64,000 nucleotides of DNA from Massilia sp. Se16.2.3 (GCF_014171595.1 NZ_CP050451.1:310001-374000), one strand, 5' to 3'; shown: positions 39,079 through 49,535, counted from the stretch's first letter. The notes: generated by a model not told the origin, from the sequence alone. Made by a program: numbers and translations.

Positions 39079-40728
39079 ATGCGTCCACTCCTCCTTTCCC
39101 TCCTTCTGCTATCGACCTTCGCCACCGCCGAGGAAGCCGCGTTCAAGGATACGCCTGCCGGCCGCGCCATGACGGAATTGCTGCAAGCCCGCACGCGCTG
39201 CACCCTGACGCAGATGGAAGGCTGCGCACAGATGGAACAGGCCATCTCCAAAGTGAAGAACGCGGCGAACATGAACCCGTCGCTGGCGCACCAGTTCGTG
39301 CCCTACGAGGTCGACGCCTACCGGGTGTACGGGCTCGAACTGCTAAATGCGGGCAAGAAGGAAGAAGCACGCGTCAAGCTGAACAAGGCTTTCGAGGTGA
39401 TGATGGCCCACTTCGAAAACGGCAAGCACGCCCACGCGCTGCTCGACAGCTACGACCTGCTGGTCGAGCGCGCCCTCGACCATTACCGTTTCGGCGAATA
39501 CGCGAAGGGCGATGGCCTGTTCGGGGAAATGCGCACCTGGTCCGACCGGAGCCTCGAGCGTACGAAGCAGCAGAAAGGCGAGCACGAGGCGTATGCGAAG
39601 CTCTACCGCACTCTCGTGATGGAAAGCGAGCGTGCCGGTCTCGAGTGGGGCAAGTCGCTGTCGACGCGTGCAGCCGAGGCGCGGTTCGCTGGCCGCGCCG
39701 ATGAAGCCGGCAAGCTCGGCGCCGCGGCGGCGCAAGCCTTCGGCGATGCCGCGAAGTGGGCGGGGCTGGCGGAGGAAGAAGGCTATACCGCGTTTGCCGG
39801 CGCCGAGCCGGTACTGCGCCTGGCCTACTACCGCCTGCTGCGCGGCGACGAACTGCTGGAATTGAAGAAGTATGCCGAGGCAGACGCGGAATACGCCGCC
39901 GTGGCCGAAGGCGCCGCGCGCTGGATCGAGACGGCGCCACGCGAGCGCTCCGGCTGGAAGGAAGATGCCTATGGCTACCTGTTCCAGGCTGGCGCAGGCA
40001 AGGCACTGGTGCAGTTCCACACCGGGAAAAAGGCGGCCGCCGCCGAGTCGATCGCGCGCACCGTCAACGAGGCGCGGGCCAAGGCGAAATCGGAGGACAT
40101 CGACGATTACACCCACGCGCGCCTGGCACATGCGGCAGCCCAGGTGGACAAGGGAAGCTGGGACAACGCCGTCCTTGCCTGGAGCCGTTCGGACAAGAGC
40201 ATCAAGCGGCTGCCGGCGGATGTCTACCGGATCAAGCTGGCAAAACAGGGCAAGGCCGCCTGCGACAACGCCAAGGGCAAGACGGCCAGGTCCGGCTGTG
40301 TCGATGGACTGGCGCCCTCGCCCGCCATGGAGGCGCTCGAAGCGCTGGAAACGATCGCGGCGTTCGACGCGCAAGGCAACTACAAACGCTACGAGTTCGC
40401 AGCGCTGCGGCAGCTCGGCCTCGTCGAGCGCCTCCTGCCGAAGATTCCGGAAGGGGAACAGAAGCGGAGCATCGTCAAGGCGAAGCAGGCTTTTCTCGAC
40501 CTGAGCACGCTGTGGGAAGGCGCGCTGACCGATTACGGCGTCAAGACCTTCCTTGTTTATCGTACCCCGCTGCTCGAGAAATACAGCATCGACCGCGCGT
40601 ACATTGCACAGCTCAAGGCCATGGACGAGGATGCGCCGGTCGCCGATGTCGATCTCGGCAAAGTGCTGGTTCCGGTCTTCAAGTACGCCGTCGAACAGAC
40701 TGAACGCGCCCGCAAGCTGTCGAAATAA
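39079..40728 (+). CDS. Secreted helical (TPR-like) protein, unknown function
   Basis: 549 residues. Signal peptide MRPLLLSLLLLSTFATA. The mature protein is almost wholly helical, rich in Ala, Glu and Lys, with TPR-like spacing (LELLNAGKKEEARVKLNKAF, YRFGEYAKGDGLFGEM, ELKKYAEADAEYAAVAEGAARW, YLFQAGAGKALVQFHTGKK, LAHAAAQVDKGSWDNAVLAW). Two likely disulfides: Cys41-Cys49 and Cys395-Cys407. No catalytic motif or known family recognised; a periplasmic scaffold is the simplest reading. Stands alone, with a bidirectional terminator after it. Confidence 0.75.
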   Translation: MRPLLLSLLLLSTFATAEEAAFKDTPAGRAMTELLQARTRCTLTQMEGCAQMEQAISKVKNAANMNPSLAHQFVPYEVDAYRVYGLELLNAGKKEEARVKLNKAFEVMMAHFENGKHAHALLDSYDLLVERALDHYRFGEYAKGDGLFGEMRTWSDRSLERTKQQKGEHEAYAKLYRTLVMESERAGLEWGKSLSTRAAEARFAGRADEAGKLGAAAAQAFGDAAKWAGLAEEEGYTAFAGAEPVLRLAYYRLLRGDELLELKKYAEADAEYAAVAEGAARWIETAPRERSGWKEDAYGYLFQAGAGKALVQFHTGKKAAAAESIARTVNEARAKAKSEDIDDYTHARLAHAAAQVDKGSWDNAVLAWSRSDKSIKRLPADVYRIKLAKQGKAACDNAKGKTARSGCVDGLAPSPAMEALEALETIAAFDAQGNYKRYEFAALRQLGLVERLLPKIPEGEQKRSIVKAKQAFLDLSTLWEGALTDYGVKTFLVYRTPLLEKYSIDRAYIAQLKAMDEDAPVADVDLGKVLVPVFKYAVEQTERARKLSK

Positions 40729-40770
40729 CAGTACCTGCCTGACTTGGCTACAGGCGCAAACAGGTAGTAA

Positions 40771-40796
40771 AAAAGGCGCCCGCGGGCGCCTTCGTT
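40771..40796. terminator. Bidirectional terminator between the TPR-like gene and purM
   Basis: Stem AAGGCGCCCG/CGGGCGCCTT (40773-40792), A run before and TTCGTTCTT after, serving both converging genes. Confidence 0.85.
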
Positions 40797-40816
40797 CTTG
40801 CTGCGGAAGGTTTTGC

Positions 40817-41860
<1,044 letters not shown>

Positions 41861-42165
41861 GGTATTTAGCAGCGGAGGCGGTAAAATAGAAGGCGTAGAC
41901 CTGTTTCTGGTCAATTCGCTATTCTAACAAAACGGCCCGGCCTTCAACGCTAAACCGCCGCCAAACTGCTGCCACATCGAGATAACAATAAAAACATGCC
42001 CTCTTTTCCGCCATCCAGAGCTCATACCAGCGACCCGCGCGCCGGGGCTCATGGCGGCATCCATCGCGTCCCGCTCCGCAAGGCCAGGTCTCCCGTTTTC
42101 ATTGCCGGCGCGTCAGCTTTTATAATGCTGTATGCGTATGAATTTTCCACAGTGAACCGAACGCC
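41861..42165. other. Divergent promoter region purM/hda
   Basis: About 305 bases with no gene seen; TTTATAATGCTGTATG near 42118 resembles a -10 element for hda. Confidence 0.45.
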
Positions 42166-42864
42166 ATGAAACAGCTGGTGCTCGATCTCGGCGCCGACCC
42201 GGCGCACAGCCTCGATACCTTCCAGGTCGGGGAAAATGCCGAACTGGCGCACCTGATGCACCAGTTCGCGCAGCGTGCATCGCGCGAGCATTTCGCCTAC
42301 CTGTGGGGCGACACCGGTGCCGGCAAGACCCACCTGCTGCAGGCCCTCGCAGCCACGCCGAATTCGCGCTATATCGCGTTCGATGCGCCCGCCGCCGATT
42401 TTGTCTTTACGCCAGGCATTAGCCTTTACCTGCTGGACGACTGCGACCGCCTGAGCCCGAACGCCCAGATCGACGCCTTCGCCCTGTTCAACCAGGTGCG
42501 CGAGCACGATGCCTACATGGTCTCGACCGGCCCGGTGCCGCCGGCCGTGCTGCCGGTGCGCGAAGACCTGCGTACGCGCATGGGCTGGGGGCTGGTCTAC
42601 CTGATCCATGGCCTGTCGGACGACCAGAAGATTGCCGCGCTCACCCAGGCGGCGGAAGCGCGCGGCCTGACCCTGTCGGCCAGCGTGCTACCCTACCTGC
42701 TGTCGCACTTCAAGCGCGACATGCGCTCGCTGGCCACGATGCTCGACGCCCTCGACCAGTATTCGCTGGAGACCCAGCGCCCCGTCACGCTGCCCCTGCT
42801 GCGCGACCTGCTGCTCCAGGCCAGCCCGCAGTCGGAGTCCACGCTGTCGGAACAAAAAAAATGA
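42166..42864 (+). CDS. hda: DnaA regulatory inactivator Hda
   Basis: 232 residues. AAA+ domain related to DnaA: FAYLWGDTGAGKTHLLQAL (Walker A), LYLLDDCDRL (Walker B), LRTRMGWGLVYLIH and the C-terminal helices LPYLLSHFKRDMRSLATMLDALD. Hda with the DNA-loaded beta clamp stimulates ATP hydrolysis by DnaA and prevents re-initiation. The N terminus MKQLVLDLG holds the QL-(L)-L clamp-binding motif. Stop overlaps the next gene by ATGA. Confidence 0.94.
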   Translation: MKQLVLDLGADPAHSLDTFQVGENAELAHLMHQFAQRASREHFAYLWGDTGAGKTHLLQALAATPNSRYIAFDAPAADFVFTPGISLYLLDDCDRLSPNAQIDAFALFNQVREHDAYMVSTGPVPPAVLPVREDLRTRMGWGLVYLIHGLSDDQKIAALTQAAEARGLTLSASVLPYLLSHFKRDMRSLATMLDALDQYSLETQRPVTLPLLRDLLLQASPQSESTLSEQKK

Positions 42865-43550
42865 CCACGCTTGCCCTGTTTGACCTCGACCATACCCTGC
42901 TGCCGATCGACTCGGACTACGAGTGGGGCCAGTTCCTGGTGCGCATTGGCGCGGTCGACGCCGCCGCCTACGCGCGCCGCAACGACGCATTCTTTGCCCA
43001 GTACCAGGCCGGCACGCTCGACCCGGTCGAATACCTGGAATTTGCGCTCGGCACGCTGGCACGCTTTCCGCGCGGCGAACTCGACGCCATGCACGCGCAG
43101 TACATGCGCGAAGTGATCGAACCGAACGTCCGCCCGCAGGCGCTTGCGCTGGTGCAGCGGCACCTGGACGCCGGCGACCTGGTGGCGATCATCACCGCCA
43201 CCAACGATTACGTGACCGCGCCGATCGCGCGCCTGTTCGGCGTCGCGCACCATCTCGCCGCCATGCCGGAAGCCGATGCCGCTGGCCGCCTGACGGGCAG
43301 GCTGGCGGGGACGCCGACCTCGGGCCCCGGGAAGGTGGTGCACATGCACGCCTGGCTCGAGCGCCTCGGCCGGCCGTTCGCGTCCTTCGAGCGCAGCTAT
43401 TTCTACAGCGATTCGCACAACGACATTCCGCTGCTCTCGACCGTGTCGCACCCGGTTGCCACCAATCCCAGCAGCACCCTTGCCTCTTTTGCACACGCCC
43501 AAGGCTGGCCTTTACTCCATCTCTTCAATGATCAAAAAATTCATTCGTAA
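42861..43550 (+). CDS. HAD-IB family phosphatase (SerB-like)
   Basis: 229 residues. HAD motif I LALFDLDHTLLP (nucleophile Asp), motif II IITATNDYV, motif III/IV region GKVVHM.. and YFYSDSHNDIPLL. The helical cap between ~15 and ~85 is of the C1/IB type seen in phosphoserine phosphatase and in glycerol-phosphate phosphatases. Substrate uncertain; this gene often sits between hda and pcnB in Burkholderiales. Overlaps hda by 4 bases and pcnB by about 20. Confidence 0.9.
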   Translation: MTTLALFDLDHTLLPIDSDYEWGQFLVRIGAVDAAAYARRNDAFFAQYQAGTLDPVEYLEFALGTLARFPRGELDAMHAQYMREVIEPNVRPQALALVQRHLDAGDLVAIITATNDYVTAPIARLFGVAHHLAAMPEADAAGRLTGRLAGTPTSGPGKVVHMHAWLERLGRPFASFERSYFYSDSHNDIPLLSTVSHPVATNPSSTLASFAHAQGWPLLHLFNDQKIHS

Positions 43551-44931
43551 AATCCTTGGCGTGAAAGACGAGCGCGACCCGACCGAGCCAAGGATCCTCG
43601 GGCCGGAAGAACATGGCATCGACCTGAAACTGGTGTCGCCCAACGCGATCCGCCTGACGCAAACCCTGCAGGAAGCCGGCTTCAAGGCCTTCGTTGTCGG
43701 CGGCGCCGTGCGCGACCTGCTGCTGGGCGTGAAACCGAAGGACTTCGACATCGCCACCGATGCCACGCCCGAGCAGGTGAAAAAACTGTTCCGCCGCGCC
43801 TTCATCATCGGCCGCCGCTTCCAGATCGTGCACGTGATGTTCGGCCAGGAGCTGCTGGAAGTGACGACCTTCCGCGGCAAGGGCAGCAACAACGCGCCGA
43901 AGGACGAACACGGCCGCGTCCTGCGCGACAACAACTTCGGTCCCCAGCACGAGGATGCCGAGCGCCGCGACTTCACCATCAACGCGATGTACTACGATCC
44001 GGCCAATCAAACCGTGCTGGACTACCACGGCGGCATCGAGGACATCCGCGCCAAGACCCTGCGCATCATCGGCGTGCCGGAAGCGCGCTACCGCGAAGAC
44101 CCGGTGCGCATGCTGCGCGTGGTGCGCTTCGCGGCAAAACTCGGCTTCACCATCGAGCCGGCTACCCGTGCGCCGATTCCCGTGATGGCGCCCCTGATCG
44201 ACAACGTGCCTGCCGCGCGCGTGTTCGACGAGATGCTCAAACTGCTGCTGTCGGGCCATGCGCTGGCCTGCCTGCAGGAACTGCGTTCGGCCGGCCTGCA
44301 CCACGGTTTGCTGCCGCTGCTCGACGTCGTGCTGGAGCAGCCGATCGGCATGAAGTTCGTGACGCTGGCGCTGGAATCGACCGACGGCCGCGTGAAAGCC
44401 GGCAAGGGCGTCTCGCCCGGCTTCCTGTTCGCCTCGCTGCTGTGGCACCGGGTGCTGGAAAAATGGACGGCCTACCGCGCCGCCGGCGAAGCGCCGATCC
44501 CAGCCCTGCACCTGGCGGCCGACGCCGTGCTGGACACGCAAACCGAGAACCTGGCCCTGCAGCGCCGCATCGCCACCGACATGCGCGACATCTGGGCGAT
44601 GCAGCCGCGCTTCGAGCGCCGCACCGGCCGCGCGCCTTATAAATTGCTGGAAAACCCGCGCTTCCGCGCCGGCTACGACTTCCTGCTGCTGCGCTGCGCT
44701 TCGGGCGAACTGGAGAGCGAGATCGGCGAATGGTGGACGGCCTTCTACGACGCCGAATCCGGTGAGCGCGAGCGCCTCGTGACCCGGGCAAACGCGCGTC
44801 CGGCCAGCGGCGAGAAGCGCAAGCGTGCGCCGCGCCGCGGCCCGCGTCATCGCAACGGCGAAGGCGGTGCCGAAACCGGTGAACGCAGCGCCAGCGCGGG
44901 CGAGGCAAGCGCGGGCGGCAACGACGAATGA
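43528..44931 (+). CDS. pcnB: Poly(A) polymerase I
   Basis: 467 residues from ATG 43528. Adds 3' poly(A) tails to RNA, promoting decay. Nucleotidyltransferase core: AFVVGGAVRDLLLGVKPKDFDIATDA, FRRAFIIGRRFQIVHVMF, RRDFTINAMYYDP; then RYREDPVRMLRVVRFAAKL and the RNA-binding arm. C-terminal ~50 residues are Arg/Lys- then Gly/Ala/Glu-rich and disordered, as in other betaproteobacterial PcnB. Overlaps folK by ATGA. Confidence 0.95.
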   Translation: MIKKFIRKILGVKDERDPTEPRILGPEEHGIDLKLVSPNAIRLTQTLQEAGFKAFVVGGAVRDLLLGVKPKDFDIATDATPEQVKKLFRRAFIIGRRFQIVHVMFGQELLEVTTFRGKGSNNAPKDEHGRVLRDNNFGPQHEDAERRDFTINAMYYDPANQTVLDYHGGIEDIRAKTLRIIGVPEARYREDPVRMLRVVRFAAKLGFTIEPATRAPIPVMAPLIDNVPAARVFDEMLKLLLSGHALACLQELRSAGLHHGLLPLLDVVLEQPIGMKFVTLALESTDGRVKAGKGVSPGFLFASLLWHRVLEKWTAYRAAGEAPIPALHLAADAVLDTQTENLALQRRIATDMRDIWAMQPRFERRTGRAPYKLLENPRFRAGYDFLLLRCASGELESEIGEWWTAFYDAESGERERLVTRANARPASGEKRKRAPRRGPRHRNGEGGAETGERSASAGEASAGGNDE

Positions 44932-45401
44932 TCGCGGCGATCGGCATCGGCGCCAACCTGGGCGATGCGCGTGCGAACGTGCGCGACGCCCTGGCGCGCC
45001 TGGCCGACCTGCCTGGTGCGCGGCTCCTGGCCGCGTCCAGCCTCTGGCGCACCGCGCCAATCGATTCCTCGGGCGACGACTACATCAATGCCGCTGCCCT
45101 GCTCGACACGGACCTCGACGCCCATGCCCTCCTGGCGGCGCTGCAGGCGATCGAACTGGCCCATGGCCGCGAGCGCCCTTACCGCAACGCCCCGCGTACG
45201 CTCGACCTCGACCTGCTGCTCTACGGCGATGAAGTCATCGCCACGCCCGACTTGACGGTACCGCACCCGCGCATGCATGAACGCGCCTTCGTGCTGGCGC
45301 CGCTGCTGGAAATCGCTCCCGGCATCACTGTCCCCGGCCACGGCCCCGCGGCAAACCTGCTGCCGCGCGTCGCCGGCCAGGCCATCGTTCGCCTCGACTG
45401 A
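44928..45401 (+). CDS. folK: HPPK: 2-amino-4-hydroxy-6-hydroxymethyldihydropteridine pyrophosphokinase
   Basis: 157 residues. Transfers pyrophosphate from ATP to the pterin in folate synthesis. Seen: AAIGIGANLGDARANVRDAL, SSLWRTAPID, YINAAALLDTDL, RTLDLDLLLYGD (metal-binding Asp pair) and VPHPRMHERAFVLAPL. Translationally coupled to pcnB. Confidence 0.96.
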   Translation: MIAAIGIGANLGDARANVRDALARLADLPGARLLAASSLWRTAPIDSSGDDYINAAALLDTDLDAHALLAALQAIELAHGRERPYRNAPRTLDLDLLLYGDEVIATPDLTVPHPRMHERAFVLAPLLEIAPGITVPGHGPAANLLPRVAGQAIVRLD

Positions 45402-45402
45402 C

Positions 45403-45750
45403 ATGCAGATTCCCGTTTTCTTCCAGACCGCCGGTTTGCTGGTCCTGTCGAACATCTTCATGACCTTTGCCTGGTATGGCCACCTGAAAAGCCTGAACAC
45501 GCGCGCCTGGTACGTGGCGGCGCTGGTGAGCTGGGGCATCGCCCTGTTCGAATACCTGCTGCAGGTGCCGGCCAACCGCATCGGCGCCACCCAGTACAGC
45601 CTGGCCCAGCTGAAGATCATGCAGGAAGCAATCACGCTGGCCGTGTTCGTGCCTTTCGCTATGTTCTACATGAACCAGCCGTTCAAGCTCGACTACATCT
45701 GGGCGGCGCTGTGCCTGGTCGGCGCGGTGTACTTCATCTTCCGCAGCTGA
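45403..45750 (+). CDS. DUF486 (DMT-like) small membrane protein
   Basis: 115 residues with four hydrophobic helices: FFQTAGLLVLSNIFMTFAWYG, WYVAALVSWGIALFEYLLQ, EAITLAVFVPFAMFYM, YIWAALCLVGAVYFIF. Conserved VPANRIGATQYSLAQLKIMQE between helices 2 and 3 marks DUF486, related to four-helix drug/metabolite transporters. Function unknown. Begins 1 base after folK. Confidence 0.88.
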   Translation: MQIPVFFQTAGLLVLSNIFMTFAWYGHLKSLNTRAWYVAALVSWGIALFEYLLQVPANRIGATQYSLAQLKIMQEAITLAVFVPFAMFYMNQPFKLDYIWAALCLVGAVYFIFRS

Positions 45751-45824
45751 CAAGGCGGTTCCGGCAGGATTTCCGGCGCCGCATTACACTATTCCCTCGC
45801 ATTTTCTGATTTCAAAGGATCACC

Positions 45825-46685
45825 ATGAGCGCTTATTTGCAGGGCAAGGACATGACGGGCACCAACGCGCCGGCGGTGCCTGCCAAGCCGGTCGCCAAGG
45901 CCGTCACCATCCCCGCATTGCAGGCGATGCGCGCGGCCGGCCTGAAAATCTCCATGCTGACCTGCTACGACGCCAGCTTCGCGTCCCTGATGGACCGCTG
46001 CGGCGTCGAGATGCTGCTGGTGGGCGACTCGCTCGGCATGGTCTGCGCCGGCCATTCGTCGACGCTGCCGGTGACGCTCGACGAGATGGTCTACCACACG
46101 GCCTCGGTGGCACGCGGCAACAAGAACGCGGTGCTGGTGGCCGACCTGCCCTTCGGCAGCTACCCGACCAGGGAAACGGCGTTCGCAAGCTCGGCGGCCC
46201 TGATGCGCGCCGGTGCCCACATGGTCAAGATCGAGGGCGGCGCCTGGCTGGCCGAGATCGTCGCCTTCCTGGTCGAGCGCGGCATCCCGGTGTGCGCCCA
46301 CATCGGCCTGACCCCGCAGTTCGTGCACCAGCTGGGTGGCTTCAAGGTGCAAGGTAAAACCGATGCCGGCGCCGAGCGCCTGAAAAACGACGCGCTCGCC
46401 CTGCAAGCGGCGGGCGCGGCGGTCGTGCTGCTCGAAGCGGTGCCGGCAGCGCTGGGCAAGGAAACGACGGAACTGTTGCAGGTGCCGACGATCGGCATCG
46501 GCGCAGGTCCCGACTGCTCGGGCCAGGTGCTGGTGATGCACGACATGCTGGGCGTCTTCCCCGGCCACAAGGCGAAGTTCGTGAAGAATTTCATGGAAGG
46601 GCAAACCAGCATCGAGGGCGCCGTCAGCGCCTACGTCGGCGCCGTCAGGGACGGCAGCTTCCCCGGCATCGAACACTGCTTCTGA
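45825..46685 (+). CDS. panB: 3-methyl-2-oxobutanoate hydroxymethyltransferase
   Basis: 286 residues. Adds a hydroxymethyl group from methylene-THF to ketoisovalerate, giving ketopantoate for pantothenate and CoA. Seen: [75 protein letters not shown] and [19 protein letters not shown]. No panC follows; it must be elsewhere. AAAGGATCACC before ATG is a clear ribosome site. Confidence 0.96.
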   Translation: MSAYLQGKDMTGTNAPAVPAKPVAKAVTIPALQAMRAAGLKISMLTCYDASFASLMDRCGVEMLLVGDSLGMVCAGHSSTLPVTLDEMVYHTASVARGNKNAVLVADLPFGSYPTRETAFASSAALMRAGAHMVKIEGGAWLAEIVAFLVERGIPVCAHIGLTPQFVHQLGGFKVQGKTDAGAERLKNDALALQAAGAAVVLLEAVPAALGKETTELLQVPTIGIGAGPDCSGQVLVMHDMLGVFPGHKAKFVKNFMEGQTSIEGAVSAYVGAVRDGSFPGIEHCF

Positions 46686-46696
46686 AGGAGACCGCG

Positions 46697-47233
46697 ATGG
46701 ACAGCGCCCCCACGAGTGTTCCCACTACGCGCCTGTTCGTCGCCCTCTGGCCCGAGCCCGGCATCCGCCACGCCTTGCGCGAGCGCCGCGATGCCTGGGA
46801 CTGGCCACGCGGTGCTACGCCCGTCCACCCGGAAAAACTACACGTAACGCTGCACTTCCTGGGCGGCGTGCCAACCGGACGCGTGCCGGAGCTGCGCGCC
46901 GGGCTCGCCGTTCCGTTTTCGCCGTTCACGCTGTCCCTGGGTGTGCCGAAGTTGTGGTCGCACGGCATTGCCGTGCTCGAACCGCACAGCGAACCGCCCG
47001 AATTGCTGCGGCTGCACGCCGACCTGTCGCTCGCCCTGGTCGCACTCGGCTTGCAGCCAGAGACACGCAAGTTCCGCCCCCACGTCACGTTTGCCCGTCG
47101 CGCGAATGGCGCTGTCGTGCCGTCCGAATCCGAGCCGCTCACCTGGCAGATCGACCGCTATGCGCTGGTCGAATCGAAGCCGGGCAATGGTGGCGGCTAC
47201 ACGGTGCTGCAGGAGTATGGCTGCATTTCGTAG
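46697..47233 (+). CDS. thpR: RNA 2',3'-cyclic phosphodiesterase
   Basis: 178 residues. 2H phosphoesterase with the two HxTx motifs HVTLHFLGG and HVTFARR. Opens 2',3'-cyclic phosphate ends, or in reverse ligates 2'-5' ends in vitro. RLFVALWPEP is the usual N terminus. The TAG stop (47231-47233) lies in the first bases of REP-like copy 4, so the end of the protein was probably reset by insertion of the repeat. Confidence 0.92.
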   Translation: MDSAPTSVPTTRLFVALWPEPGIRHALRERRDAWDWPRGATPVHPEKLHVTLHFLGGVPTGRVPELRAGLAVPFSPFTLSLGVPKLWSHGIAVLEPHSEPPELLRLHADLSLALVALGLQPETRKFRPHVTFARRANGAVVPSESEPLTWQIDRYALVESKPGNGGGYTVLQEYGCIS

Positions 47234-47375
47234 CGTGGGCTCCTGAGCCCACGCGGTCGAACACGTGCACCTCGAAACATGGCAAACAACTTCCACCTGC
47301 ATGCGTGGATCAATATTCTCCAGCCTTGCGAGACGCGACAGTACGTCCGCGTGGGCTCGAGAGCCCACCCTACGT
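47229..47375. repeat. REP/BIME-like double hairpin, copy 4
   Basis: Left arm 47229-47256 (CGTAGCGTGGGCTCCTGAGC..) and right arm 47347-47375 are inverted copies; each arm is itself a perfect 8-bp hairpin (GTGGGCTC/GAGCCCAC). Spacer of 90 bases carries no gene. Provides the stop codon of thpR and lies before the convergent puuA end. Confidence 0.85.
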
Positions 47376-47400
47376 ATGGCGACTCATTTCCGGCCAGGCA

Positions 47401-48738
47401 TCACACCAGCAGCATCAGATGCTCGCGCTCCCACGAGCTGATCACGCGGCTGAAGGTGGCAAATTCCAGTTCCTTCACTTCGCAGAAGGCCTGCACGAAC
47501 AGCTCGCCAAGCAAGTTCGACAGCGCCGGACAGCCGCGCATGCGCAGGATCGCGTCTTCCAGGTTGCGCGGCAGGTCGTCGTGGATGTGTTCGGCGCTGT
47601 CCTGGGTCGGTTCGCCGGGCGCAAGGCCCTCGACCATGCCCAGGTAGCCGCAGCTGAGCGTAGCGGCCATGGCGAGATAGGGGTTCACGTCCACGCCCGG
47701 CACCCGGTTCTCGACGCGGCGGTTCTCGGGCGTCGAATTCGGCACGCGGATGCCGCAGGTACGGTTGTCATAGCCCCAGTGCACATTCGTCGGTGCCGAC
47801 TGGAAGCGCGACAGGCGCCGGTAGGAATTCACGTGCGGAGCAAACATCAGCAAGGCCGAGGGCACGTATTTTTCCAGGCCGCCAATGAAATGGAAGAACA
47901 GGGTACTGGGCCCGCCATCCTCGTTCGTAAAAATGTTGCGGCCGCTGCGGGGGTCGACCACGCTCTGGTGCACGTGCATGGCGCTGCCGGGTTCGGTTTC
48001 CATGGGCTTGGCCATGAAGGTGGCGAAGATTCCATGGCGCATTGCCGTCTCGCGCACGGCGCGCTTGAACAGGAAGACGCGGTCGGCCAGCTCGAGCGCA
48101 TCGCCATGGGCGAAATTGATTTCCATCTGGCCGGCGCCCGCTTCGTGGATCAGGGTCTCGACACCCAGCTCGTGCAGCTTGGAAAAGCTGGACAGCTCGA
48201 GAAAGAAAGGGTCGAAGTCGTTGACGGCGTCGATGGAGTACGACTGGCGCCCCAGTTCGGCCATGCCGGTGCGTCCCATCGGTGGGGTCAAGGGGACGTG
48301 CGGGTCGGTATTGCGGGCGACCAGATAGAACTCCATCTCGGGCGCCACCACCGGCCTCCAGCCGCGCTCGGCGTACAGGCGCAGCACCCGGCGCAACACC
48401 GCGCGTGGGGCGAGCTCGACCGGGCTACCGTCGAAGTTCTCGCAGTCGTGGATGACCAGCGCCACCGCCTCGGAGGCCCAGGGCACGACGCGCATCGTGG
48501 CCGCGTCCGGCACGCAGACCATGTCGGGATCGGTGGCGCCCACATACGGTAAATTGTTCGGCTGCTCGCCGTTGACGGTGTTGAGCAGCACGCTTTTCGG
48601 CAGCCGCATGTGCTCGCCGCCGAGGAACAAATCCTTGGGCAGGATCTTGCCGCGGGCGATACCGGTCATGTCGGTGATCACGCACTCGACTTCGTGGATG
48701 TGATGCTCACGCAAGAATTCGCGCATTGCCTCGTGCAT
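47401..48738 (-). CDS. Glutamine synthetase family protein, PuuA-type (gamma-glutamylpolyamine synthetase)
   Basis: 445 residues from ATG 48738. Seen: VECVITDMTGIARGKILPKDLF, EMEFYLVARN (metal site), GAGQMEINFAHGDALELAD, ATFMAKPMETEPGSAMHVHQS, LFFHFIGGLEKYVPSA and NRVPGVDVNPYLAMAATL (catalytic). Belongs to the PuuA/GlnA3-like group that joins glutamate to putrescine or related amines, not the nitrogen-assimilating GlnA. Paralogue of the gene at 53464-54834. Context: PuuD, SpuC-type aminotransferase and a puuC remnant nearby support polyamine breakdown. Confidence 0.9.
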   Translation of the reverse strand: MHEAMREFLREHHIHEVECVITDMTGIARGKILPKDLFLGGEHMRLPKSVLLNTVNGEQPNNLPYVGATDPDMVCVPDAATMRVVPWASEAVALVIHDCENFDGSPVELAPRAVLRRVLRLYAERGWRPVVAPEMEFYLVARNTDPHVPLTPPMGRTGMAELGRQSYSIDAVNDFDPFFLELSSFSKLHELGVETLIHEAGAGQMEINFAHGDALELADRVFLFKRAVRETAMRHGIFATFMAKPMETEPGSAMHVHQSVVDPRSGRNIFTNEDGGPSTLFFHFIGGLEKYVPSALLMFAPHVNSYRRLSRFQSAPTNVHWGYDNRTCGIRVPNSTPENRRVENRVPGVDVNPYLAMAATLSCGYLGMVEGLAPGEPTQDSAEHIHDDLPRNLEDAILRMRGCPALSNLLGELFVQAFCEVKELEFATFSRVISSWEREHLMLLV

Positions 48739-48937
48739 GCCGTTCTCCTGCCAGGTCGGAATGGTCAATCTACCATGGCTTGAGGGAGGGGCCGCGCGCC
48801 GGCGGCCGTGGGCAGGGGCAGGCGTATCGACGGCGATCGATCTACTTGCCACGATATCAACCTCTTCTTACACTGGGCTTTTCCCGTTCGCCCCAAGCAC
48901 ACACCATCCAAAAAAGCTCGTTGATCGGACCAGGACC

Positions 48938-49330
48938 ATGACCAAGGACACTGTTTATCTGTACGCCGACGGATGCGATCTTCAGGATTCGGAAGCGGCG
49001 CTGACGGCTGCGTTCGCTAAGCTGGCCAGCCAATGCGCTCAGCCTTCCCTATTGCTGGTCAACGATAGAAAAACTGACAACGACACCGGTCATCCTGACG
49101 ATTTGTCCGAATGGTCGTTGGGACTACATGTCGATGCCAATGCTTTGTCCAAAGACGACATCGACCTGCTGTTCCACTTTGCCAAAGATCTGGCAGCGCA
49201 AACAGGCCATGAATTCGTGTTTGGATTGGCTGACCGGCAGAAGAAGCTTACCGAAGACCTGTGCTTCATCAATGCAGACGCGGGCGAGAGGGAACGATTG
49301 CTGATGCTGACGGCGATTGCATGGCAATGA
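48938..49330 (+). CDS. Hypothetical protein
   Basis: 130 residues, cytoplasmic-looking, acidic. Seen: VYLYADGCDLQDSEAAL, WSLGLHVDANALSKDDIDLLFHFAKDLAAQTGHEFVFGLADR. No family recognised. GC content is lower than that of its neighbours, and a REP-like tandem repeat begins shortly after its stop, so it may be acquired DNA. Confidence 0.6.
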   Translation: MTKDTVYLYADGCDLQDSEAALTAAFAKLASQCAQPSLLLVNDRKTDNDTGHPDDLSEWSLGLHVDANALSKDDIDLLFHFAKDLAAQTGHEFVFGLADRQKKLTEDLCFINADAGERERLLMLTAIAWQ

Positions 49331-49383
49331 CAGTCCTCGCTCTCAAAAATGCCCCGGTCTCACCGGCGCCATGGGCTGTGTTC

Positions 49384-49535
49384 GCAAGCTGGGGTCACGC
49401 AAGCTGGGGTCAGGTCTGACATTTGGACACGAGCTCAGCTAAAAACGGTGGCAGTCCTTGTTCATTCGCAAACTGGGGTCAGGTCTGACATTTGGACACG
49501 AGCTCAGCTAAAAACGGTGGCAGTCCTTGTTCAAG
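49384..49535 (+). repeat. Tandem repeat, 69-bp unit, two copies plus a truncated one
   Basis: Units at 49398-49466 and 49467-49535 are almost identical (CTGGGGTCAGGTCTGACATT.. through ..GTGGCAGTCCTTGTTCA). A 14-base partial unit (CGCAAGCTGGGGTCA) precedes them. An inverted copy of the first 27 bases lies at 49599-49625. Confidence 0.9.

Noticed and set aside
49384..49535. CRISPR array
   Set aside because: Only two units of 69 bp, no unique spacers between conserved short repeats, and no cas genes.
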